39,228 nt of DNA from Enhydrobacter aerosaccus (GTDB lineage: Bacteria; Pseudomonadota; Alphaproteobacteria; Reyranellales; Reyranellaceae), in NCBI GenBank assembly GCA_903832005.1, contig CAIKZO010000085.1, positions 1 to 39,228 of the forward strand. The letters run 5' to 3'. Every line of letters starts with the position of its first letter. The stretch's first letter is position 1. Positions 16,615-24,370 of this stretch are shown piece by piece. A program made the translations under genes and the position numbers. The notes beneath the pieces are model-generated. The model was given only the letters and a program-made list of their open reading frames with translations, ran no database searches and was not told the DNA's origin.

Positions 16615-17946
16615 TTACCGCCCGTAGCCGAGGTAGATCACGTCGGCGACGGTGTTGAACTTGTCCGCCGGGAGCGTGCGCCAGAGGTCGAGGATGGTCA
16701 TCTTCGGGCCCGAGCGCTTGGCCCAGGCCGGATCGATGTCCTTGTACTCGGGCCAGCCGGTGCCGACGATCAGCAGGTCGCATTCCTTCACGGCGCTTTC
16801 GAGCGACGAGGCGCCGATCACCTTCTCACCGAGGGCAGTGAGGGCGGCTTCCTGGGCCAGCGGATCATGCACGGTGACGACGTAACCGGCATCGGCCAGG
16901 CTCGCGGCGAGCTTCACGCTGTGGCTCTCTTCGACGACCGGCGTCTGCGGCTTGTAGCTGAGGCCGATGATCGCGATCTTGGTGCCGGCCTTGGCGAACT
17001 TGGCTACGAGGTCGGTGAGACGGCCGATCTGGTGGTTGTTGATCGCGTCGGTCGCCAGGGCGACGTCGGCGCGGACACCGAGCTTCTCGGCCAGCTTGCC
17101 GAAGGCCACGTTGTCGCGCGGGAAGCAGGGGCCGCCGTAGCCCATCGCACCCTTCAGGTACTTCGCACCGATGCGGGTGTCGGCGCCCAGTGCCTTGGTC
17201 ACCACGTCGACGTCGGCGCCGGGCAGGTGCTCGCACATCTCGGCCAGCATGTTGGCGTAGGAGATCTTGGTCGTGACGTAGGTGTTGACCGAAATCTTGG
17301 TCAGCTCGGCGCTGATCCAGTTCATGCGCTGGACCGGCGGCTTGGTCTCGCACATCTGCAGATAGATGCCGGCCAGCATGTCTCCGGCCTTCTTGTCGCC
17401 TTCGCCGACCAGGATCGAGTCGGGATAGAGCATGTCGCGCACGACCGAGCCCAGCGCGATGAATTCCGGATTGTAGCAGAGGCCCAAGTCCGGCCCGACC
17501 TTGCGGCCCGAGGCTGCCTCGAGCGCGTCCTTGATCACGCTGCCGGTGGAGCCCGGCATCACCGTCGAGGTGATGACGACCACGTGGTAGCCCTTCTTGT
17601 TGCGCAGCGCCTTGCCGAGCGTCTCCATCGCCTGGATCACGAAGCGGTTGGAGAAGAAGCCGTCGCTGCCCGACGGGGTCGGCACGATCACGAACGACGC
17701 GTCGCTGTTCTGGATCGCCTCGTTGGCGTCCATGGTGGCCTTGAGGCGCGAGCGGTTGGCCGCGATCAGCTCGTTGAGCTGCGGCTCGACGATCGGCATG
17801 TGGCCGGCGTTCATGGCGTCGACCAGCACCTTGTTGACGTCGAGGCCGATGACGTCGAAGCCGCGGCTGGCGAGGACTGCCGCGAGAGGGGCGCCGAGCT
17901 TGCCGAGGCCGACGACGTTGACGCGAGGGAGGGTTCCAGAAGTCAT
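16615..17946 (-). CDS. UDP-glucose/GDP-mannose dehydrogenase-family nucleotide-sugar dehydrogenase
   Basis: The 443-residue enzyme has an N-terminal NAD-binding motif VVGLGKLGAPLAAVLA, the family stretch VITSTVMPGSTG, LCYNPEFIALG and ELTKISVNTYVTTKISYANMLAE with the conserved Lys and Asn, and the catalytic Cys274 in GGPCFPRDN. These enzymes oxidise the C6 hydroxyl of an NDP-hexose to a uronic acid in two steps with NAD. The C-terminal domain (IIGLSYKPQTPVVEESHSV) is also present, so the protein is complete. It is convergent with the GT-like gene and divergent from pepA. A role in making a uronic acid for the polysaccharide locus fits. Whether the substrate is UDP-glucose, UDP-HexNAc or a GDP-sugar cannot be told. 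Confidence 0.9.
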   Translation of the reverse strand: MTSGTLPRVNVVGLGKLGAPLAAVLASRGFDVIGLDVNKVLVDAMNAGHMPIVEPQLNELIAANRSRLKATMDANEAIQNSDASFVIVPTPSGSDGFFSNRFVIQAMETLGKALRNKKGYHVVVITSTVMPGSTGSVIKDALEAASGRKVGPDLGLCYNPEFIALGSVVRDMLYPDSILVGEGDKKAGDMLAGIYLQMCETKPPVQRMNWISAELTKISVNTYVTTKISYANMLAEMCEHLPGADVDVVTKALGADTRIGAKYLKGAMGYGGPCFPRDNVAFGKLAEKLGVRADVALATDAINNHQIGRLTDLVAKFAKAGTKIAIIGLSYKPQTPVVEESHSVKLAASLADAGYVVTVHDPLAQEAALTALGEKVIGASSLESAVKECDLLIVGTGWPEYKDIDPAWAKRSGPKMTILDLWRTLPADKFNTVADVIYLGYGR

Positions 17947-18078
17947 TTACGATCCACTACGTTTTGGCCCGTTTTCGAGGGCCGGTACTGATACTGTCCG
18001 GACCGCGCCGAGGCAATTGGCGACTTGCGTTGTGCAGTCGCAGGGGTGAAAAATCGCCCCACAAGTGAGGGAATCCTG

Positions 18079-19560
18079 ATGAAAGTGGAATTTTCGGCCG
18101 TTCCGAAGGCCTTCAGCGGCAATGTTGCAGCCTTCGTGGCGGCAGATAAAGCCCTCCTGCCCGCCGCCACGGCGATGGATGGCGCGGGCGGGCTGACCGG
18201 CGCCATGGCGGCCAGCCGCTTCAGCGGCGCCAAGCATCAGTCCCTGGTCGTGCTGGGCCAGCCTGGCCTCGGCCGGCTGCTGCTGCTGGGCGTGGGCAAG
18301 GGGCGCGAACTGGATGCCCGCACGGCAGAGGCGATGGGCGGCACGATCGTGGCTGACGCCAATGCCGCCGGTCAGACCGCGGTGACGGTGGTGGTCGACG
18401 CGGTGAAGGGCAGCAAGCTGACGCCCGGCCAGATCGCCGCGCACATCGCCCTCGGAGCGCAGCTCCGCAATTATCGCTTCGACAAGTACAAGACCAAGGA
18501 CAAGCCCGAGCAGAAGAACGCGCTCACCTCGATGACCCTGGTCCTCGCCGGACCGGCCGATGCGCGCAAGGCGTACGACCGGCTCGAGCCGACCGTCGAC
18601 GCCGTGTTCTTCACCCGCGACCTGGTGAGCGAGCCCGCCAACGAGCTCTATCCGGTCGAGTTCGCCAAGCGCGCCAAGGCGCTCACCAAGCTCGGCGTGA
18701 AGGTCGAGATCCTGGGCGAGCCCGAGATGAAGAAGCTCGGCATGAACGTGCTGCTGGCCGTGGGCCAGGGCAGCTCGCGCGACTCGCAGCTCTTGGTCAT
18801 GACCTGGATGAACGGGCCGAAGGGCCAGGCGCCGGTCGCGCTGATCGGCAAAGGCGTGTGCTTCGATACCGGCGGCATTTCGATCAAGCCCGCCGGCGGC
18901 ATGGAAGACATGAAGTGGGACATGGGCGGCGCGGGCGCCGTCACCGGCGCCATGATGGCGATTGCCGGCCGCAAGGCGAAAGCCAACGTCGTGGCCGTGT
19001 GCGCGCTGGTCGAGAACATGCCGGACGGCAACGCCACGCGTCCGGGCGACGTGGTGAAGAGCATGTCCGGCCAGACGGTCGAGATCATCAACACCGACGC
19101 CGAGGGCCGCCTGATCCTGGGCGACGCCATGTGGTACTGCCAGGAGAAGTTCAAGCCGCAGGCGATGGTCGAGCTCTCGACGCTCACCGGCGCGATCATC
19201 GTGGCGCTGGGCCACGAACGCGCGGGCCTGTTCTCGAACAACACGCCGCTCTCCAACAAGCTGCGTGGAGCGGGTGCCCTCGTGGGCGAGAAGCTGTGGC
19301 GCATGCCGCTCGGCCCCAACTACGACAAGCTGATCGACAGCGACATCGCCGACATGCGCAACGTCAGCAATGGGCGCGACGGCGGCTCGATCACGGCGGC
19401 GCAGTACCTGCAGCGCTTCGTGCAGCCGGGCGTCGCCTGGGCGCATCTCGACATCGCCGGCATGGCCTGGGGCAAGGGCAACGCCACGTGCCCCAAGGGC
19501 GCCACCGCCTATGGCGTGCGCCTGCTCGACCGGCTGATCGCCGACAACTACGAGAAGTAG
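18079..19560 (+). CDS. pepA: Leucyl aminopeptidase (M17 family)
   Basis: The 493-residue cytosolic metallopeptidase has both M17 signatures: GKGVCFDTGGISIKP with metal ligands and the catalytic Lys258, and the strict NTDAEGRLILGDAM (residues 338 on) with Asp340, Glu342 and Arg344. The N-terminal domain is the usual 160-residue macro-like domain. Family members remove N-terminal residues from peptides as a hexamer with two metal ions per subunit; some also bind DNA. ATG 18079 (MKVEFSAV) is preceded by GAGGGA with six bases of spacing, so it is preferred over a TTG at 18025. HolC starts seven bases after the stop; pepA-holC is a common gene pair. The leader at 18041-18058 can fold into a short GGGG/CCCC hairpin. 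Confidence 0.97.
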   Translation: MKVEFSAVPKAFSGNVAAFVAADKALLPAATAMDGAGGLTGAMAASRFSGAKHQSLVVLGQPGLGRLLLLGVGKGRELDARTAEAMGGTIVADANAAGQTAVTVVVDAVKGSKLTPGQIAAHIALGAQLRNYRFDKYKTKDKPEQKNALTSMTLVLAGPADARKAYDRLEPTVDAVFFTRDLVSEPANELYPVEFAKRAKALTKLGVKVEILGEPEMKKLGMNVLLAVGQGSSRDSQLLVMTWMNGPKGQAPVALIGKGVCFDTGGISIKPAGGMEDMKWDMGGAGAVTGAMMAIAGRKAKANVVAVCALVENMPDGNATRPGDVVKSMSGQTVEIINTDAEGRLILGDAMWYCQEKFKPQAMVELSTLTGAIIVALGHERAGLFSNNTPLSNKLRGAGALVGEKLWRMPLGPNYDKLIDSDIADMRNVSNGRDGGSITAAQYLQRFVQPGVAWAHLDIAGMAWGKGNATCPKGATAYGVRLLDRLIADNYEK

Positions 19561-19567
19561 TGAACGC

Positions 19568-20020
19568 ATGACGACCGAGGTCAATTTCTACCATTTGACC
19601 AAGGCGTCGCTCGAGGACGCGCTGCCGCGCCTGCTGGTGAAGACCCTGCAGGCCGGCGAGCGTGCCGTCGTCATGCTGGGCTCGCCCGAGCGGGTCGACG
19701 CGCTCAACACCCATCTCTGGACCTTCGATCCCAACGGCTTCCTGCCGCACGGTTCGATGAAGGACGGCGAGGCCGCGCGCCAGCCGGTGTGGCTGACGCA
19801 TCTCGACGAGAACCCGAACGGCGCCAACTTCCTGTTCGTCGCCGATCGCGCGAAGTCGGAGAAGGTCGACAGATTCAAGCGCTGCTTCGAACTGTTCGAC
19901 GGCCGCGATGAGGAAGCCGTCGCCGATACCCGCGAACGGTGGAAGACCTACAAGGCTGCCGGCCACACCGTCGCCTACTGGCAACAGACCGCGTCAGGCG
20001 GCTGGGAGAAGAAGGCTTAG
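19568..20020 (+). CDS. holC: DNA polymerase III chi subunit
   Basis: The 150-residue protein matches HolC along its length: EVNFYHLTKASLEDALPRLL at the N-terminus, AGERAVVMLGSPERVDALN, LWTFDPNGFLPHG, PVWLTHLDENPNGANFLF and the C-terminal FELFDGRDEEAVADTRERWK. Chi links the clamp-loader complex to single-stranded DNA-binding protein during replication. It follows pepA by seven bases in the usual order. The stop TAG (20018-20020) touches the left arm of a palindromic repeat. Confidence 0.95.
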   Translation: MTTEVNFYHLTKASLEDALPRLLVKTLQAGERAVVMLGSPERVDALNTHLWTFDPNGFLPHGSMKDGEAARQPVWLTHLDENPNGANFLFVADRAKSEKVDRFKRCFELFDGRDEEAVADTRERWKTYKAAGHTVAYWQQTASGGWEKKA

Positions 20021-20108
20021 ATCCTTCACTGCGCTCAGGATGACAACCTTGTCGTGGCGCAGGCATCGAGCCAAACCAACATTGTCATCCTGAGCGTAGC
20101 GAAGGATC
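20020..20108. repeat. Palindromic intergenic repeat, family B copy 1
   Basis: Two 27-base arms (20020-20046 and 20082-20108) are inverted copies with two mismatches and enclose 35 bases. The arm core is CTCAGGATGACAA. The element starts at the last base of the holC stop codon and ends before the convergent methyltransferase gene. A related copy lies at 24259-24337, and the loops share CTTGTC-TGGC and GCCAA. As RNA it would fold into a long hairpin. It resembles REP/BIME-type bacterial repeats; no transposase is linked. Confidence 0.85.
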
Positions 20109-20128
20109 TATGTCTTGCCGCCTTCAGC

Positions 20129-20144
20129 GCTAGCGGAAATGGCG
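20129..20144. repeat. Family A repeat, single half copy
   Basis: GCTAGCGGAAATGGCG, three bases beyond the TAA of the minus-strand methyltransferase gene. The same core is found at 23964, 23989, 24214, 24345 (degenerate) and 27170. Confidence 0.75.
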
Positions 20145-20147
20145 CAA

Positions 20148-21212
20148 TTAGGTCCGCGGTTTCTGGAACGCCCGCCAGGCGGCAGAGAGGCGTTCGCCGA
20201 GGCTGATGTTGCCTTCGGGGCGGTAGAACGACGGAGCGTCGGCTTCGAAGGTGCGCATGTAGGCCTGGTACCCGAGGCGCGTGCCGCGGTCGGACTGGGC
20301 CTGCAGAGCCAGGAGATCAAGGGCTTTGTCGACGTCGAGCAGCGTCGAGAGCGAGTCGCGTTGGGCGAGCAACAACTCGGCGGCGGCGTCGGGGACCGAC
20401 CAGGTGGAGAAAATGGCGGCGAGTTTGGCGCGCTTCTCGGCCGACAACAGAGCATCGATGTCGCGCGCGTAGTAGGCCTCGCCCTGCCAGGGACGGCCGG
20501 TCACGGTCTCGGCGGGGGTCGGCCAGACGTAGCGGGCGGGCAGGGCGCGCGTGGAATAGGTACGCACGTCGAGGCGGAACAGCTCGTAGCCCTGCTTGCG
20601 CATGAAGCGGTCGGTGTTGTGGAAGGCGTGCTCGCCATCGTCGCCGGTGCCGACGAAATTCACCTCGAGCTGCACGCCCAGCACGCCGAGCTCGGCCAGC
20701 TTGCCCTCGAAGGTCTTGAGCACGAGGAAGTCCGAGCCGTCGATGTCGATCTTGAGATAGTCGAAGTCGGTCCAGCCGCGCTCGGCCAGCAGGTCGGGCG
20801 CGACCAGCGGCTTGGTGTGATCGGCTAGCTGCGTCATCTCCCACGCATTGTGCCGGAGCTTGTCCTCGATCTCGGCCTGCGTCAGCCGCTTCTCGCGCAG
20901 CTCGTTGGTACGCATGAACGACAGGCGATCGCGCATGCGGAAGATCAGCGGCGAGGCCTGGCCGTTCTCGAGATCGACCTTGGCCGTCGAGGAGTCGCTT
21001 ACGAAGCCTGCCACATACTCGATGCCGGGATTGCTCTCCGCCTTCTGCAGCCGCTCGCACTCCGCGACGCTGGCGTCGATCGCCAGCGCGCGCAGGCGCT
21101 TACCGAAATGGCGCAAAGTCGGGTCGATGCCGCCCGAGCAGCCGATGTCGAGCAGCGAGAAGCGTGCGTCTCCGAGAGCGTCGGCAACGAAGGAGACGAA
21201 CGCCTTTCCCAT
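20148..21212 (-). CDS. FkbM-family SAM-dependent methyltransferase
   Basis: The 354-residue protein has the SAM-binding motif SLLDIGCSGGIDP (residues 19-31), an acidic strand ALAIDASVAECERL and the FkbM signature FDYLKIDIDGSDFLVLKTF. A C-terminal extension of about 130 residues is mostly helical and of unknown role. FkbM enzymes O-methylate sugars, polyketides and other small molecules; in Gram-negative bacteria many act on surface glycans. ATG 21212 immediately follows the stop of the cyclase gene (21213-21215), so the two are cotranscribed and probably coupled. Methylation of a sugar from the nearby locus is possible, but the cyclase partner may instead point to a small-molecule route. Confidence 0.88.
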   Translation of the reverse strand: MGKAFVSFVADALGDARFSLLDIGCSGGIDPTLRHFGKRLRALAIDASVAECERLQKAESNPGIEYVAGFVSDSSTAKVDLENGQASPLIFRMRDRLSFMRTNELREKRLTQAEIEDKLRHNAWEMTQLADHTKPLVAPDLLAERGWTDFDYLKIDIDGSDFLVLKTFEGKLAELGVLGVQLEVNFVGTGDDGEHAFHNTDRFMRKQGYELFRLDVRTYSTRALPARYVWPTPAETVTGRPWQGEAYYARDIDALLSAEKRAKLAAIFSTWSVPDAAAELLLAQRDSLSTLLDVDKALDLLALQAQSDRGTRLGYQAYMRTFEADAPSFYRPEGNISLGERLSAAWRAFQKPRT

Positions 21213-22250
21213 CTAGACCGTGGCGACCGGAGTCGCGGGCGAGCCGACGGCGCCGGGCAGGCGGAGCGGCGGGGCCGTGAGCAAGAAGCGCGAGCGCTTC
21301 TTGTCGCGGAGGTACAGCGCCAGGTCCTTCAGCCACCAGATCTCACCGAGGTTGAGGCCCAGCTTGAACAGGCAGTGATTGTGGATCGGCAGCGACGGAT
21401 GCTCGGCATCCTCCGGGCCTGGCTTCGCGGGCACTGCCTCGACGCCGTAATTGTCGGCGATCAGCGCGCTGATCTGGCTGTCGGTGATCCATTGCAGCAG
21501 GCGCTTGTCGCGGCCGTCGAGCACCGAGCACATCGCATGCGCGCGCGCCGGGTCGATGTTCTTGTTCATCTTCACGATCTCGTCGGTGAAGCCGGTGTAG
21601 AGCAACAGCATGTCGCCCGGCTCGACCACGACCTTGTCGGCCTCGAGCACCTTCCGGAAGTTGTCGTAGTTCACGTAGGTATGGTCCCGGCCGAAATGCT
21701 TCTCGAGGTCGACCAGCACCGCGCGGCCCTGGATCGCCTTCTCGGCCATGTTCTCGACGCCGAGCTTGTGGGCGTAGGAGAGGTGGCCGCAGCCATCGCG
21801 GCCGGCGTCGGGCACCGGGCCCACCACGTCGATGCCGGACTTGAAGCCGTTGTAGTAGAGCGGCTCGGCCACGCCGTCGCCGTCGGCATCGAAGAAGCCG
21901 CCGACATGGGCGAGCGTATCCCACTGCGTCGAATACTGGAGCGTCAGGATCACGCGATCGTCGCTCGCCACGTCGACGAACAGCGGGTTGATCGTCTTGG
22001 TGTGGAAGTTGAAACGCCAGCCGTTCTCATCGCCGGTCGGCGAGAGCACGGGCGGCAGGCGGCGCGGGTTCAGCACGTTACCGCCGGGCAGGTCGAGCGG
22101 CAGGGAGAGGCAGAACGAGCGGCCTTCCTTCACCTCCGCAATACCTTCCAGGACCTTCTTCGGCGTGATCAGGTTCAGGCGGCCCAACTGATCGTCGTCG
22201 CCCCAATCGCCCCAGGTCGAGCCCTCGGGACGGTGCTTCCATCGCTTCAT
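21213..22250 (-). CDS. Cyclase-family protein (kynurenine formamidase-like metal hydrolase)
   Basis: The 345-residue protein belongs to the cyclase/formamidase family (PF04199 type). Indicators are the start WGDWGDDDQLGRLNLITP, LPLDLPGG, QYSTQWDTLAHVGGFFD at the metal site, GIDVVGPV, PGDMLLLYTGF and IADNYGVEAVPAK. The subgroup has QWDTLAH in place of the HxGTHxD of formamidase proper, so Asp and His are the obvious remaining ligands. Family members hydrolyse formyl or cyclic amides and lactones; the substrate is unknown. It is the first gene of a two-gene minus-strand operon with FkbM, and is divergent from an MFS transporter 100 bases away, which could carry its substrate or product. Confidence 0.85.
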   Translation of the reverse strand: MKRWKHRPEGSTWGDWGDDDQLGRLNLITPKKVLEGIAEVKEGRSFCLSLPLDLPGGNVLNPRRLPPVLSPTGDENGWRFNFHTKTINPLFVDVASDDRVILTLQYSTQWDTLAHVGGFFDADGDGVAEPLYYNGFKSGIDVVGPVPDAGRDGCGHLSYAHKLGVENMAEKAIQGRAVLVDLEKHFGRDHTYVNYDNFRKVLEADKVVVEPGDMLLLYTGFTDEIVKMNKNIDPARAHAMCSVLDGRDKRLLQWITDSQISALIADNYGVEAVPAKPGPEDAEHPSLPIHNHCLFKLGLNLGEIWWLKDLALYLRDKKRSRFLLTAPPLRLPGAVGSPATPVATV

Positions 22251-22350
22251 TACGTAACTCCCTTCGATCGGCAGGGAGACTACGTCTGCATGCCTGCCAT
22301 AAGCAATTCCAACGGTGTTCGCGCAGCGGATCGGTTATAGTGCACGGACC

Positions 22351-23580
22351 ATGACGAGCATGACCGCCGAACTGCCCCGCCGCGATTACCGTGTGATCAG
22401 CCTGATCGGCGTCGCACATGGATCGAGCCACTACTACCAGCTCGCTTTCATCACGATGCTACTGATCGTGCGCGACAGCGTCGGCCTGAGCTTCGGCGAC
22501 ATCGGCGTACTGGGCGCCTTGTTCTATGCCGTGTCGGGTGCCGGCCAGACCGCGGCCGGCTTTGCCGTCGATCGCTTCGGCGCGCGGCCGATCCTGGCGG
22601 GTGGTCTGCTGGCGCTCGGCCTGTCGCTGGCGCTGATCTCGATCGCGCATTCGTTCTGGGCGTTCGCCGCCATCGCTGTCGTGGGCGGCGCGGGCAACAG
22701 CGTGTTCCATCCCGCCGACTTCGCGATCCTGAACGCATCGGTGGACCAGAAGAAGCTCGGCCGCGCCTTCTCGATCCATGGGCTGGGCGGCTCGCTCGGC
22801 TGGGCTGCGGCGCCGGCGATGTACTTCCTCGACCACACGGTGGGCTGGGTGGCCACGGCGCTGATCGGCGCAGTGCCCGGCTTCATCCTCGCGGCCCTCG
22901 TGTTCACCAACCGCACCGATCTCGTTGACCATCGCGTGAAGGCTCGCGCGCGTGCCGCCGCCGCGACCGAGAAGCCCGCGTCGATCGTCTCGATCCTGCT
23001 GCAGGCGCCGATCCTGCTCTGCCTCGGCTACTTCGCGCTGCTCGCCACCAACACCGTCGGCATCCAGCAGTTCGCCGTGCCGGCCTGGACCAGCATGTTT
23101 GGCGTCACGGAAAACTTCGCCGCGATCTGCCTCATGGTCTTCGTGGTGGGCTCGGCGTCCGGCATGCTGGCCGGCGGCTACATCGCCGATCACTTCCATC
23201 AGCACGAGCGGGTGGCGGCGATCGGCCTGCTGTCTGCGGCGGCGCTGACCCTGCCGGTCGCGACCGCGAGCGTGAGCCCGATGCTGCTGCCGGTGGTGCT
23301 GTTCCTCGCGGGCTTCGCCGGCGGCACGACCGGTCCCTCGCGCGACATGATCGTGCGCGGCATCACGCCGCCCGGCGCGTCGGGCAAGGTCTTCGGCTTC
23401 GTTTACTCCGGCCTTGATGTCGGCTCGTTCATGGCGCCGCTGGTGTTCAGCCGCATCATGGAAGCGGGCCATCCCGCGATGATGTTCTGGATCGCGACCG
23501 GGCTTTATTTGGTGAACGCGGGCCTCGTGACACTGATCCGACAAGCCACGCCGCGGCGTATACCGGCGGCGGCGGAGTAA
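22351..23580 (+). CDS. Major facilitator superfamily transporter
   Basis: The 409-residue membrane protein has about 12 hydrophobic segments with an MFS loop motif between segments 2 and 3 (GFAVDRFGARPIL). It also has NSVFHPADFAIL and GRAFSIHGLGGSLGWAAAP, a pattern of the fosmidomycin-resistance/nitrate-permease-like branch of MFS. The central loop after TNRTDLVDHRVKARARA is basic. ATG 22351 was chosen because family members start close to this point; no clear ribosome site is present, and ATG 22360 and GTG 22315 are alternatives. It is divergent from the cyclase-FkbM operon. Substrate is unknown. Confidence 0.88.
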   Translation: MTSMTAELPRRDYRVISLIGVAHGSSHYYQLAFITMLLIVRDSVGLSFGDIGVLGALFYAVSGAGQTAAGFAVDRFGARPILAGGLLALGLSLALISIAHSFWAFAAIAVVGGAGNSVFHPADFAILNASVDQKKLGRAFSIHGLGGSLGWAAAPAMYFLDHTVGWVATALIGAVPGFILAALVFTNRTDLVDHRVKARARAAAATEKPASIVSILLQAPILLCLGYFALLATNTVGIQQFAVPAWTSMFGVTENFAAICLMVFVVGSASGMLAGGYIADHFHQHERVAAIGLLSAAALTLPVATASVSPMLLPVVLFLAGFAGGTTGPSRDMIVRGITPPGASGKVFGFVYSGLDVGSFMAPLVFSRIMEAGHPAMMFWIATGLYLVNAGLVTLIRQATPRRIPAAAE

Positions 23581-23609
23581 CGACCCTCAGCCGGTGAGAG
23601 TTGTTTCGC

Positions 23610-23951
23610 ATGCCGGTGTTTACCCACTACCAGTTCCACAATGGAAAGACCGGCAAGGTCTCGTCGGTCAGTGGGTCGTCCTACTTCGCAGCCGCGCTCG
23701 CGGGCTCGATCTACGTTCTCCTCAAGGCAGGCCGTACGCAGTTCCCGCTCGCGCTCTTCTGGCACCTGGCCTTCCTGGGCGCGATGGCACTGCTGCCGTT
23801 CGTCGACAGTTACCTGCCGGAAAACATGCAGCTCATCGTCCTCGTGCTGGGATTGCCGGCGATCCTGCTCGTGCAGTCGTTCTTCATGATCGGCTGCGTG
23901 CGCCAGTCCTTCCGGGCCCGTGGCTGGGGCGAGCGTCTGGAAGACGAGTAG
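23610..23951 (+). CDS. Small membrane protein of unknown function
   Basis: The 113-residue protein starts MPVFTHYQFHNGKTGKVSSV and has three hydrophobic stretches at about 23-40, 46-64 and 71-93, the last rich in Leu, Val and Ile. The C-terminus RARGWGERLEDE is charged and cytoplasmic if the positive-inside rule holds. No known family was recognised. ATG 23610 has GGTGAGAG about ten bases upstream; a TTG at 23601 is too close to that site. It lies 29 bases after the MFS gene and probably shares its transcript. A perfect 16-bp inverted repeat stands 12 bases beyond its stop. Confidence 0.65.
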   Translation: MPVFTHYQFHNGKTGKVSSVSGSSYFAAALAGSIYVLLKAGRTQFPLALFWHLAFLGAMALLPFVDSYLPENMQLIVLVLGLPAILLVQSFFMIGCVRQSFRARGWGERLEDE

Positions 23952-23963
23952 GAGCGCCTGTCA

Positions 23964-24004
23964 CTAGCGGAAATGGCGGGAATCCTTTCCGCCATTTCCG
24001 CTAG
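23964..24004. repeat. Family A perfect inverted repeat
   Basis: CTAGCGGAAATGGCGG (23964-23979) and its exact complement (23989-24004) enclose nine bases. As RNA this gives a 16-bp hairpin 12 bases after the stop at 23951, so it could end transcription or protect the 3' end. No T run follows. Confidence 0.85.
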
Positions 24005-24106
24005 CGACAGCGGGTATGGCAGTGCTGGCAGAAGCAATTTAAAGTTGAATGACGACTTGAATTGCAATCGGGATACCCCCATCTCCCAATCGCCCTTAAC
24101 GCTGTC

Positions 24107-24156
24107 GCGTAGTTACTACGCTTCTGGCGCGCGCGAGCATGTTCGCAATCATGCTC
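24107..24156. other. Two adjacent small hairpins in the repeat-rich gap
   Basis: GCGTAG-TTA-CTACGC (24107-24121) is followed by GAGCATG-8 bases-CATGCTC (24135-24156). Both stems are perfect. They are not copies of repeat families A or B. They may belong to a small RNA or be remnants of an older element; nothing here decides between these. Confidence 0.3.
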
Positions 24157-24213
24157 ACCAACTTGGATGGACGCATGAGGAAGACGAAGATTGCTGGGCA
24201 AGACATGACGGTG

Positions 24214-24234
24214 TTTCCGCCATTTCCGCTAGCG
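24214..24234. repeat. Family A repeat, half copy
   Basis: Twenty-one bases containing CCGCCATTTCCGCTAGCG, identical over their full length to 27170-27190 inside purN. Together with the inverted degenerate copy at 24345-24360 it brackets the family B palindrome. Confidence 0.8.
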
Positions 24235-24258
24235 ATGGAGACTGGTAGCCGAACCAAA

Positions 24259-24337
24259 GGTCCCTCGCTGCGCTCGGGATGACAGTCTTGTCCTGGCAGC
24301 CAAGCCAAAATTGTCATCCCGAGCGGAGCGAGGGACC
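24259..24337. repeat. Palindromic intergenic repeat, family B copy 2
   Basis: Arms of 26 bases (24259-24284 and 24312-24337) are inverted copies with one mismatch and enclose 27 bases. The arm core is CTCGGGATGACA, one base different from the copy at 20020-20108. The loop keeps CTTGTC-TGGC and AGCCAAA, so the whole element is related to copy 1, not only the arms. Confidence 0.85.
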
Positions 24338-24344
24338 CTTGTTG

Positions 24345-24360
24345 GCTAGCGGAAACAGCG
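24345..24360. repeat. Family A repeat, degenerate half copy
   Basis: GCTAGCGGAAACAGCG differs from the family A core at two of 16 bases. It lies ten bases beyond the stop of the minus-strand ABC-F gene, in the same orientation relative to the gene as the copy at 20129-20144. Confidence 0.65.
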
Positions 24361-24370
24361 CAAAGGGCGG

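Larger units (their letters stand above)
23952..24370. other. 419-base intergenic region filled with repeats and hairpins
   Basis: No credible gene is found between the convergent stops at 23951 and 24371. In order it holds: a family A palindrome (23964-24004), about 100 bases of plainer sequence with lower G+C, two adjacent small hairpins (24107-24121 and 24135-24156), a family A half copy (24214-24234), a family B palindrome (24259-24337) and a degenerate family A half copy (24345-24360). A 92-codon open frame over this region is made partly of repeat sequence and has no coding signs. Confidence 0.7.

Noticed and set aside
23973..24248. Open frame of 92 codons in the repeat-rich gap, with AISASD twice
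   Set aside because: The repeated peptide is only the family A repeat translated; no ribosome site and no conservation signs.
23964..24360. Possible CRISPR array from repeated 16-bp cores
   Set aside because: Copies are inverted, unevenly spaced and mixed with another palindrome; no regular spacers or cas genes.
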